DNA of 64,000 nucleotides from Chaetorhynchus papuensis. Lineage: Eukaryota > Chordata > Aves > Passeriformes > Rhipiduridae. A program made the position numbers and the translations under genes. Shown one piece after another: positions 38,455 to 48,900 of this stretch (positions are counted from its first letter, which is position 1; the number at the start of each line of letters is the position of its first letter). The DNA is taken from contig VWYX01000215.1 of assembly GCA_013396525.1 (NCBI GenBank), positions 393,705-457,704 of the forward strand, written 5' to 3'. The notes beneath the pieces are model-generated. The model was not told where the DNA came from and did no database searches. It saw nothing but the letters and a program-made list of their open reading frames with translations.

Positions 38455-38940
38455 ATCATCCTAGAGCTGAGGCTGGAGTTAATCTCATCACTAATATTGG
38501 ACATCAGAGTTCAAGCAATATTTTTGGGAATGAGACTCTTGTCTTTCCATGACTAATGTATAATCTGCCAACTGTAGTGCCAGAAAAGAACATCATCTCT
38601 AATTAACTTGATCACGGCTTCAAGCTATTTAAATGTAATAGTTGCAAGACCTGGTTATGAATAGCAATTAGAGATCTCCTTGCTTGCCTTTTACTGTATT
38701 TCAGTTCATCTGTCGAGCTGTATGTGAATCATTAGAGGTTATTTATGACGGGATAAGCTGCAGGGATTAAAACCAGGGGCTCACAGGCATACAGATGATA
38801 AATATGACATACTGAAGCCATAAAGTACACTTTTGTAAAAAATGTCACCCTAGTGCAGATCCTCACCTTCACTGGGTATTCTCAGAAGCACTTCAGATGC
38901 CCTTGAGGAGCATTGGGTAACCTAGACCAGTGGGAGAAAC

Positions 38941-39436
38941 TTTGTTCTTTCAGAGAATTGTTGTATTGGAAAAATGGGCTGGAAATGGCACAAGAAACCT
39001 TGCAGCAGGAGAAAAAGTCACCCACTCAGTAGGGCTAAACCTGTGCTTTAGTTTAGGACTCTGTATGACATCTGTCTTCGTTTGTGTGCATGTAAAAGGC
39101 CACCCTTGTCTGCACCTGCCCCTCTGTAATAACCAGAATGAACAATACTGGTTTTCACTTCCTACAGACACAATTCTAATATATACTACTATTATTTTCA
39201 GGTGCAGCACACTAATATTCTGAGTTTTATACCTTAGGAGCTTTTACAAAGCCAAAATTTAATTTAATTAGGTCTTGCTCCTGAAGGGAGATCTCCATGC
39301 CTGGCCCTGCAGCCTGCCTTACCAGAAAATGTCAGGCTTGCAAGCTGAACTGTCCTCTGCAACGGCCTGGAAACAAGGGTTTCCTGTGCCATTCCCAGCC
39401 CATTTTTCCAACACAGCAATTCTCTGGAAGAACAAA
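38941..39436. repeat. long inverted repeat, two 59-bp arms (38941-38999 and 39378-39436)
   Basis: The left arm begins 'tttgttctttcagagaattg'. The reverse complement of the right arm begins 'tttgttcttccagagaattg'. The arms match at 54 of 59 positions, and all five differences are transitions. A 378-bp spacer separates them. Similarity stops sharply at both arm ends. No gene is recognised here. Confidence 0.9.
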
Positions 39437-42400
39437 TTACTGCTTGAAGCACGTGGTGTTCAAAGAGCAGTTTAAGTTGCCTGATAAAGCAATTGTGCAT
39501 GAAACATGCAAATGGCATGTAGCAGCACTAATTTCCATCCTGCATTCCAGCAGTGCAGCTACTCTATACACAAATTCTGCTCCACTCCAGTGCCAGAAGC
39601 TGGCATTTGCTGGCCCAACTTTTGCATTCTGAAAACAACATCAAAGTGCTGGATCCCCGAGACATATGCAAAAATATTTCCAACCTTGATTCTTTTTCTT
39701 GAACTTTAGTCTTCCCTGCTCTCCCTACATAAGTCTACCTGCAACATCCAGCTTCACTTGGAATCTGCATATCCCATGTTGGACAGACATATGGTATCTA
39801 AACCCGATGCATTAGCTAAAGTCACCCAAACATTTACTTTAGGTTGGTTAACTGTGCAGAAGGCTGCCCGGTAGCTTCTTATCAGGGAAGAAGAATAGCA
39901 AAATTGTCAGAAGAAATCCTCCCTCTCCCATCAGCAGAATAATTTTGAAGGTGGCTGTAACCATGCCAAGCCTGATTTGTATTTTTCCATCCAAGCTCCA
40001 GCTCTGGTGCAAAGCCTCCACAGTGTGCTAAGGAGGGGCTTGTGGAGAGTGGCTGAAGTCATGAGCTGTAGCCTATGCTTGAGCTGCCTGACTGCTAACA
40101 ACTTGTCCCAATAAGCCTGTGCTGACTGGGAGACTGGGCAAACTGGAAACCGTGCTGATGATAAACACCTGTATATCCAGCCTAACACAAGAGAGACAGG
40201 GTTATGTGTAGTTTGGCTGAGCTTGTGTACACGGTCAGATTTCAAGATACACACGCTTTTGTTTGAAACATGGGGGGGTTCATTGCTTACTCAAGAATGA
40301 TTGCAAACAAGATGATAATTTTGGCATTAACCACTAGATGGTCCTCTTTCTCAAATTAAAAAAAAATGTAGCTCCAAACTAAAGGCAGTCCTGGCTGTTC
40401 TCTGAACCTGAATGTTAATAGAGAACAGTTTCTTTGTAAAGACAAATGTTTCTAGAAGTTTCATCTCGTTGAGTGAACTGACATGGTTTTCTGAATAGGT
40501 TTGAATACAACTTTTCATGAGTCTTCCAAACTCATTTAGTGCAACTGGACCTCTATCCCACTACAGAAAGCTGGGCAGATTCATAGGTCAGGCAGTAGTT
40601 CAAGGCATTTGCAAACTATTCTGAGACTGGTATGTGAAACAATGAGAGTAGTGGGCTGGGGTGGGGGAAGGGATAGGGGCTTTCAAATTTCTGTGCTGCG
40701 TGAGCTGACTTGCTTTTGTCAGCCAAAGCATAAGACCTGCTATGAATGGGGTAACAAAATAAAATAAAGTCACTGCTGCCTGAAAAGACCCTGAGAAGCC
40801 AGGATGATTTCTGTGAATGCTTCTGAGTACTGTACCTACCATTGTGGTGGTTCCATAATGGTCTGGTGGATAGGAATGATGATGTCCAGTGAATGAGGAT
40901 GGAGTAAAGTTTACTTTGGTAAGAGAAATGCCTGATGAGGCTCATTTAAACAGACTGTCACATAATTTATTACTCTTCATTGCTGAGGACATTTTACAGT
41001 CGCCTTTCATGAAGTCAGAATGATTGAAAGAGAAAATGAAAATACTTGAATGAAAGTGAAAATGAAATGAATGAAAGCTCTTGAAATGGCAAGTAGTGTG
41101 TCCAGAACAGATGCACAGCCATGATCCTTCTTGTAGCAGAGAAAGAGCTGTGAAGTCCTTGGGACACAATTTTGTGGATGCTGAGAATTTACATGGGTTC
41201 AGGAAGCAATAGTGAAAGAGGAGAAGCCCATCAAGGGCTACCTACCACAGAGAAACTTTTGGTTTGGGAAGTCTCTGGACCACAGGGCTCAAGGATCTGT
41301 GAGAAGAGTATAGTGGGGGAATGTGAAAGTAGGCTGCTCTGTTTTTAGACTTTTCTATAAATGTTCTTTGTTGTCCACTGTCAAAACCAAGATACCGCAG
41401 TAGATCAACTTCAGGCCAGAATGAAGGTAAATTTTCATATTAGAGCATCTTGAATGCTGCCTCTTCTAATAATGATTTTTTGTGTGTGTGGTTGGGTTTT
41501 TTTTTTAATTTTATTTTGTATGGTGTAGTATTTGCAAGCAGCCTTTATCAATAAGCAAGCATTCTTAACATTAAGACGTTGCATAATTTTGTTTTATGTG
41601 GTAACTTCCATGTAGGTGACAATCAGTGAAAATGATCTGTGCTATGGAAAGGCTCACATTGCAGTGCCAGCAAGAACAGACAAAGTAAATGAGATGAAAA
41701 ACACTTTTGCTTCTATTTTAAGATGATGGGATCACCAGCAAAACAGCAAAACAAGAAAGCGTCCCCCATATCCTGGAGAAAAGAAACCTTACTACAGCAA
41801 TTGCCCACTAAGAGGTCATGAAAGGATATTCACATTTTCTGGTCAAAATAAATGTGAAAAGCATTAAGGGAAAAGATCTCCAATGAGAAGCCATGAAGGG
41901 TTTTACTTCCTAAGAAGATACCCTCTGCACACATGCACACAAAATTAGCACAGCAGAAGCACAGCCACTGCCTGGTTGTTGGATGCAGATTGATTTTTAG
42001 GTAGGTAGTGTTTGCAAGGTTCAAAGGGAACACGCTAAAAGGAGGTTTCTGAGAAAAGCATGTATATCTATTATTGATTGTGATAGCTGTAGGAAGACCT
42101 TTTATGTTACCATGGACTTGAAGTGCTCTTCATAATTTACAGTTGTGATCCTGAGTAGTCTGAGTAAACTCTTGAAAACTTGGATGAGGAAGACACTTCT
42201 TTTAGCTGTTGTTGGGTAGAAATTGGAGAACAGAAGAGTATTTCTCAGGCTTCTTTACCATTTCTGTTCAGACATATACCCGTAAAACAAACTGTTACAC
42301 AGAAATGAAAAATCCCTGCAATTAGTGACCGTACTCTCCCAGTGATACTTGATGCTTGGATGGTGAGTAAGGGCAGGGCCAGGCAACATTTGTCCATGCT

Positions 42401-43615
42401 TCCTCATAGAAGTACCCCACAAACTCCCCTAGGAAGTAAAATAATTCCATTTCTTTTGAGAGGTGCCTACAGTGAAATAGCATTATTTGTGCTTTGCGGT
42501 TTTCCCAACTGGAAGAATCTTTATAGAAAAACTGAACGTTTGTTATTGAACTTCCTCTTCATCCTAATGGGATTGCAGCATTTCCTATGCAGTCTCAGTT
42601 TATGGATGGGGTCAGGCCTCAGAGCCCCATTTCAAAGCACAGCCTTAAAATTGTTCCTTCGGGTACCTCACCAGGAGTGGAGCAGGAACATGGGTCTGTG
42701 AAGAGAAAGCCTGCAGCTCCCAGTCAGCTCAGTAATGCTTCACATCTCAGCCTCTCTGCAGGATGGTGCCCAAGGAGCAAAGCACATGCCAGTTCAGCTG
42801 CTCTCCCCTGCAAACCTCCGGAGTAAACAAGGTCTTAGCTTCTACAGCAGCAAGATCCCTAACAGCAAGGCCGCAGTGACATGTTAGTCAAGAGACAGAG
42901 TTAAAAATAACCACTCAGAAGAGACACCTATTGTAAAAATACAATATTGCCTGAGATATTGGCCTCATGCAGATGAAATTTTCTCTTCCACAAAACTGGT
43001 AAGGGCCTGCTTAAGCACTGAATCACTACTGATTTCATCAGCTACTTGTGTGCGGTGTTGCAGTGTGACTTAAGCGTGTGTGGGTTGATCCCAGCTGTGG
43101 GCTAGGGCTGAATGAAACAAGAGCTGCTATCAAGTAAGATCCTCAGCAAAACACAAAGATGGGACAACAGCAAGAGGAACAAGGGCTGGGGAAGAGTGTG
43201 TGGACTGACTGTTCCAGCTTGCTAGCTCTGATAACTCCTCACTGTCCATCTCCTCTTTCTCCCCACAACTCATCCTCAGCCATGAGTGTTTCCCCCTGCA
43301 GATATGCTCTTCAGACAGAGCATCTCGGCTGGGCAGCACAGAGAGCTTGGCTTTCCTTTGCAGAAAGTGTAGCTGCTCCCGTCTGTCTGTGCCCCCCCCA
43401 CCCACAGGGACATGGCAGCAGCCCCCTTCCCTCTGCTCTCTTCCTGGTGGGTCTGGGGGCCACAGTCATGTGTCCTGCCATGCCCCCCCTAAAATCCCCT
43501 GGTGCCGCCCTCAACTCCTGCTCCCTGCCCCTTTCCCTGATCAATGGCTTTCTAATAGAGCCTCTGTTCTCCTACCCCTCCTTTTGTAAATTTAAATCCT
43601 GCTCACTAGTACTGC

Positions 43616-43684
43616 TGACGTCCTGCTGGCCCACCTCTTGACTCCCCCTCCCTGCTTCAAGTCCACTTCCCTCCAGTATAAAAG
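43616..43684 (+). promoter_or_regulatory. PRLH2: PRLH2 core promoter: TATA box with upstream CRE-like site
   Basis: TATAAAAG lies at 43677-43684 and a CRE-like TGACGTCC at 43616-43623. A start about 30 bp downstream of the TATA (about 43707) would begin an exon that ends at a strong donor CACAG|GTGAGT at 43758. A TATA box and CRE-like site are common in neuropeptide genes. Assignment to PRLH2 is an inference from position and strand: the next coding exon has its own splice acceptor upstream of the ATG, so an upstream exon is required. Confidence 0.6.
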
Positions 43685-43706
43685 GCACATGCCCCCATCA
43701 GCTGCC

Positions 43707-43758
43707 CTGCTTCTGCTTGGAGCAGCGACTACCTGAGAAGCAGCTTTGGTGCACACAG
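43707..43758 (+). other. PRLH2: inferred non-coding exon 1 of PRLH2 (5'UTR)
   Basis: The span runs from the expected TATA-driven start to the donor GTGAGT at 43759-43764. It would splice to the acceptor cttacag at 46598 just before the ATG exon, over a 2840-bp intron. The start position is approximate (plus or minus 5 bp). Other upstream exons cannot be excluded without transcript data. Confidence 0.5.
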
Positions 43759-43899
43759 GTGAGTGCCTTCCCCTATCTGCTTCAGCTCTTGTCCAGGCTC
43801 TTTCTTGCTGAATTTCCTTTTTTCTTTTTGGGCTTTAGCCCAAAACGTTTCCATACAGAGCTGTGCCCTGTGCTCAGTAACTTTTGCCTAGTTTTTGTT

Positions 43900-44140
43900 A
43901 GCGAAACAGCCCGTGGCGAGGCAGGGTGGCTGACCCCGCGGGCAGTGCTGTGCCCTGCAGGGAGAGCACAGGCAGGACTCCGCAGCGCTGCCTGCACCTC
44001 TCCTGCCGCTCGGCGCTGAAACGAGCCTGGTCCCGGGCCTGCGCTCGCCTGGGGTCTTATCCCTCGGTGGTGCTTCCAACGCTGCTTTCGAACTGGAAAG
44101 CTTTTCACGTTTGCACCGCAGGGGGTGTACATAGCCGCTG
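43900..44140. promoter_or_regulatory. small CpG-enriched block in PRLH2 intron 1
   Basis: This segment about 150 bp after the inferred exon 1 is richer in G+C and CpG than its surroundings (gcgaaac, cccgcggg, ctccgcagcgctg, gctcggcgctg, ctcgcctgggg). It could be a downstream promoter element or an alternative first-exon region. Long open frames on both strands here show no recognisable domain. Confidence 0.3.
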
Positions 44141-46619
44141 ATCTCCAGGAAGATGCTGGTCTAGGGTGTGAAGAGTTAAGAGCACCTTGTCTTCCGAGGA
44201 CAACCGTGGTAGGGTTATATCTGATGGATCCGCAGCAGAGCTTGGGTTTGGTATGATAAGAGTCCCTATGTGCCCAGAGGGAGAGCCAGGCTGGTCCCCG
44301 ACTCCTCGTGAGGCAGACCCATGGCAAGCTGTGATACTGCTGCTTCTCTGTAACTTCATTTGTGGCTTTAACTTTCCCCTCTCATGTCGATTAAAGTTGC
44401 CAGACTGCTGACACAGATGTTGCTCAGCCAAAATTTAAAGACTCTGCTTGGGCACCAAGCAGAAGTGGCAGGTTTATCAAATGACAGTGGCACTGAGTTT
44501 TGCTGAGCTCCAGGAGCAAAATTATTCCTGAAACCTTTAATTGTGTCAAGTTTTGTTGCAACAAGTCAGTTTTAAAAATTTTTATGATTATTCAATAGTT
44601 GAAAATGGAGGCACACAGCTTGACTCTGCCAGGTCTTGTTTTTTTTCAATTTTCCTTTTGGAAGAAAGGTGCAGGTCTATGGGCTAAAGTAGGTCTGGAC
44701 CTGAGGAGATCAGAGACCATCTCTCAGCCACATGACTCTTGAAAGGATTGTGCCGAGCTTTTTGCTTAGTGACAAGTTGGAGCTGGGTGCTGGAAATGCT
44801 CAGGGTCAAGTTTGTAGTTGTACCTCATAAACAATACCTCATAAGCAGTACCATATAAACAGTGGTGAGACAATTAGGTGTAGGAAAAATTAGGGAAGAT
44901 TAGAGATGCTGAGCCCCCTGATTATTTAGGGGTGGCATGTTACTTACTGAGGAGCAGTGGGAGCAATGTTCTTCACAGAAACGCTAGCTAAGACAAGGGT
45001 ATGAACAAAAAGTTCAATACATATCAGTGCTGTATAAAGTGGCTGCAGTGACTGATTCAGGCACAGCTGGTGGGGATTGAGACACAGCAGTGCTTAGGGA
45101 AAAGTGTGCGCTAAAAGCTTTTCTCTGTATTTTTGTCTTTCATCAACAATGAGCTCAAGGCAAGCTCTTTCTTTCTGTAACTCGGTTCCCAAAAAAAACC
45201 CAAGACACAAAACCAGGGAGCAAGTAAACTGGAAAACCTGTCAGCAGCCCTGTAAATACACCAGAGAGATGTCTCAAAACACCTTCTTTTTGTCTCACTG
45301 AGCCTAAGGTTTTGCTAAAAATGGAGCAACAGGAGAGATACCCCAGCTGAAACTGAGGGCAGAATTCATCCCATGTGGTTCTACATACTAAGATAATTTA
45401 GTCCTGATTGTCGTGAGATATTCAAGTTAGAAAAAGTTAATCTGAAGTTCTGAAATCATGAGTTAAAAATCACTTTCCTCTAAGCTGCCTGGTAAGCAAC
45501 TGTCAGTGTGGGAAAAAGCCCTTGAGAAACTTTCACTGAAAACTAGGGGCGAAGGAGTTTTTGACTCCATTTTAGTGAAAGAGACAACCAACTTCTTCAT
45601 GTGTTTTTGCTGTGTTGCATGTGTGGTGTGTTTGGGAGCATCTTGCATCAAAGATTTTCATTCCTGCTCTGCCTGTACTGAAGGCAGGCTAAGATTTTGG
45701 CAGCAGCTGGGGAAAAATTCCACCTATGCACAAAGAGAAGCCTCTGTGTAGGCACAGCTGAGAGGATTCCCTACAGCCTCTGTGCCTGTATATCTATATC
45801 ACTTACACGATGCTTAAGCAAATAGGCCTCTGCTCTATAGACAGAGGCTCCAGGATGTCAAATGTGGAGACAGACCTTGCATGTCTCAAGACAGACTATC
45901 CTGGCGTGACAGCTGGGAGAGCTGCTGTGAGGAAGCTTGTACAAAATGCCAGAGACAGTGGTAACCAGAGCCTGGCTCCCTCCCCTTCCTGGATGCAATT
46001 TTCCCAGCTCAGCACCTTCTGTTCTGCCTAGCCTATCCTGTGGGAATTTGGAGGGATTTCTCATTCTGTTGCATCTGGGTGCCTTTACAGGACTGGGACA
46101 TATACCAGTGGAAACTGTAACTGGAAATTGTAATTTTGCACACTGGCAAAAAACCAGTGTGATGGCACAGGAGGAGCATTGACATTCATACTGAAATGCA
46201 TTTAGTTGTAAAAAGAGTGTGTAAACACAAATGGTAGACACGTTTTACAAGCAAGGAAGGGGTACTGGTGGTAGTGGCTAAAACACATTTTGGAGGCCAA
46301 TGCCCGTGGTCATACAGAGAGCCATACAGAATCAGCAGTGAGCTCAGGGCCAGGACTTGAGTGTCCTGTGAAGGCTTTCACTGTTGGAGAGAAAAAGTCC
46401 CAAGTTTTTATCTCAGTAGATGGCCCACTTCGTAGCCTTTGCTTTCAAACAGAAATGCCCAGGACATCCCCAGCATCAGTGTTCCACAGAACTTAGAGCC
46501 AGGAACTGGATCTGAACATACCATTACAGTTGACATGTTCCTTCACCTTGAGAGCTTTAACTCACACGTGTTTCCCATGTTCACTCTTCTCCTTACAGCC
46601 TTCCCACCACTGCTCTGCC

Positions 46620-46767
46620 ATGTGGCATCCAATCTCCTGGACACCACGTGCCCAGTGGTCACCAAACCACTTAAAGCTGGTCACTGTCTACGTCCTGATG
46701 CTCTTGGTGTCGCTCAGCCTTGCTTCAGGACAGAGCAGGCCATTTAAACATCAGATAGACAACAGAA
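46620..46767 (+). CDS. PRLH2: PRLH2 coding exon 2: signal peptide and N-terminal spacer
   Basis: This exon encodes residues 1-49 and one base of codon 50. The upstream acceptor is ctccttacag (AG at 46597-46598), leaving 21 nt of 5'UTR in the exon. The donor is GAA|gtaagt. The first Met is the only reasonable start: the next Met (27) would cut into the hydrophobic core. Confidence 0.92.
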
Positions 46768-48500
46768 GTAAGTATGAGTCTCACCTGACATGGTGACCCC
46801 ACAGTATTTGCTGCACTGAGGGATCAGGGCTGGGCTGTCAGGCAAAGTTCAACAGCAAATCATGCAGGTATTTCTGTGGTGAAACCCTGGTGTGAGGCCC
46901 TGTGCTTCCATTTGCACTTGTCAGTGCATATACAGAACCTCATGTCCTTCTCACAGCCCTTAATTAGCCAAGGCAAATAGCATTATTTTTGATAAATATC
47001 AGAGAAGACACTAATGTGCAAAGGATAGACAAGAAAATGTAAATTGACATACATCAAATATTTAAGCACCGAATTTTCAGCTGTGTTCTGTAGACCTACA
47101 CAACTTCTTCTATACAATAAAAGGAAAGCGAGGGCCAGAAGCTTAAGTTCACTTTACAGACATCTTCAGTTCTGTCTGGGACTGTGAGTTGTCTGGAAGT
47201 CCAAATACAAGTTGGTTGAAGTATCTATCTCCAGAGGTGCTGTGAGGAACTGAGGATATCCAGGTGAGAGATGATACCATGTATCCCAAGTTAAAACTAG
47301 CACACAGTCCAAAAGATTTTTGAGAAAATCTTACCAAGGAATCTCATCTTCCCCCAAGGAGCACAGGCTGATAATTGTAGGTGGAGTGGGAGAGGGGGCT
47401 TGTGGAGAGTAAGGTATGTGGGCTCAGTGCCACAGCTCTCCCCGTTAAAGAGGACAAGAGATGTTGGGAACCTCAGGTTTTAGGTACACAGGTGAAAAAC
47501 AAGGAAGTTTCTTGGGTTTTGTTGCCTAGGAAGGCTGTTAAACACTGTGCAGAAAGACTTAAAAGACGTATTTATGGAGAAATTTAAAGGCAAAGTGAAT
47601 TTTCTTCTCCGTTCAAGCATCAAAATACACAGGGGAAAATCCTGCTGCCTTGACTGAGACTTTCATGTGTCTGGGATGATATATAATGCACTTAAGTTGT
47701 AATTTATTCCTGTTCCTGACAGTTGTCTGGCTCTGGAATGATTTGGCATCTCCAGCATGTTTCAGAATTTCCCTGCTGCTATATCTTTTAATATGCAGTC
47801 TTTAATATTTTAAAATAATCTTTTTAATATTACAGTCTTTTAATACAACTATAACTCCTCTGCACACCTGCTCCAAAACTGCACTAGACCACAAAAATAA
47901 GTTTTGTGTCAGAGCTTTAAAAGGAAAAAAAATAGTCATCCATGAAAACAACTTCCTAAGTGAACAAGAATTAACTTTTCATGCTTACCTCTCACGTAGG
48001 AACCCCCTCTACAATCCAGTGGATTTGTTAGCCTGTAGTAATAGTGTACCTGGTACCTACTGCAGAAAATTTCGATGGGCCTTTGGCTTATGTTAGAAAT
48101 GCAGGTTGCTGCCCAGATGGATGAAATTTGATTTTGCATCTGAATCCTCTTCCTCTGGGCTCTATACGTGGAAAGTAACCCTCAAAGCCACCAGTAAGCT
48201 GTGGCTTTTCCCTTCTTTTTTCTCCTGGGCTACAAGTAAGCTGTCTAACATCCTCAAGATGTTCAGGAAACGCTGCCTCCAAGTGCAGTGGCACATCCTC
48301 ACTGACTGCTTTGAATTCCAGGTCCTGAGATCGACCCTTTTTGGTATGTGGGCCGTGGTGTTCGCCCCATCGGTCGCTTTGGGAAGAGGCAGCTGAGAAG
48401 CAGCCATGGCAGCCTGAGGTCTGTGAGCAGACACCTGGATTTCATCTTGAATGCTTTGTGGGAGCAAAAATTATTGGACACAGAGGACAATGACTGGTGA
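46620..48500 (+). CDS. PRLH2: prolactin-releasing peptide 2 / C-RFa neuropeptide precursor, complete
   Basis: The CDS joins 46620-46767 and 48322-48500 (327 bp, 108 residues plus TGA). The intron is GT/AG, phase 1, 1554 bp. Residues 1-19 are a polar start and 20-37 a hydrophobic signal core (LVTVYVLMLLVSLSLASG). The mature peptide SPEIDPFWYVGRGVRPIGRF is at 50-69. Gly70 is the amide donor and Lys71-Arg72 the convertase site. A 36-residue tail follows. Arg49 before Ser50 allows monobasic release of the 20-mer. An uncut form from Ser39 would have 31 residues, matching the PrRP31/PrRP20 pattern. The 20-mer equals the teleost C-RFa as I recall it, so I call PRLH2 rather than PRLH (TPDINPAWYASRGIRPVGRF in human). 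The receptors are PRLHR-type GPCRs, and known roles are feeding and pituitary control. The Kozak context has G at -3. Confidence 0.93.
48322..48500 (+). CDS. PRLH2: PRLH2 coding exon 3: RFamide peptide, GKR and C-terminal tail
   Basis: The acceptor is ttgaattccag (AG at 48320-48321). The exon completes Ser50 and encodes the RFamide peptide, GKR and a 36-residue tail ending EDNDW, with TGA at 48498-48500. Confidence 0.94.
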
Positions 48501-48894
48501 TCTCTGTTCCCCAAGGTGGCGATCCAACCTCTATTCTTTGAATTGTGCCCTCCCCTGCACCTCAGACCTACAGTTCTGCTTTTGCCTGGCAATCCCACGC
48601 TGCTCTTCTTTTCTGCTTCTCGTGCAAGTACCTTCAAAAAGAAACATGTTCAGGGTGCAGGTAAAAGACAATGCCTGGACACCAGCACTGAGTGCCACCA
48701 CTGCTTATAAAAATGTTTCTTCCTTGTGCATCCCCATCAATCTCCTGATCCTGTTCACTGCTAGGTTCACTGTTAGGTTTATCCAAAACCCACACAGCTT
48801 TTGGGCTGGGATTTAAATTCTGCAGTGGTAAATGTATCATTTACATTTAAACCCTCCTGTCACATTTCAAGGTCAATGGCTGTTAATATGTAAA

Positions 48895-48900
48895 AATAAA
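48895..48900 (+). terminator. PRLH2: candidate PRLH2 poly(A) signal AATAAA
   Basis: AATAAA in 'taaaaataaaaagc' lies about 395 nt after the TGA. It is the first canonical hexamer I find on this strand after the stop. The 3'UTR would be about 410-420 nt. Confidence 0.6.

Larger units (their letters stand above)
36397..43600. other. intergenic between EIF1B and PRLH2 (divergent genes)
   Basis: About 7.2 kb without a recognisable exon. It contains the 59-bp inverted repeat, the 24-bp-period direct repeat, and a block at 38540-38790 rich in homeodomain-type TAATTA/CAATTA sites. It could hold control elements for either divergent promoter. Confidence 0.5.

Noticed and set aside
43782..44327. 181-codon minus-strand open frame in PRLH2 intron 1
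   Set aside because: No recognisable domain and it overlaps plus-strand frames. The GC-rich block explains the length.
46620..48500. Possibility that the peptide gene is PRLH itself
   Set aside because: Peptide wording (SPEIDPFWYVGRGV) and MYRIP linkage fit the C-RFa/PRLH2 paralogue. PRLH is linked to MLPH. Naming still depends on a tree.
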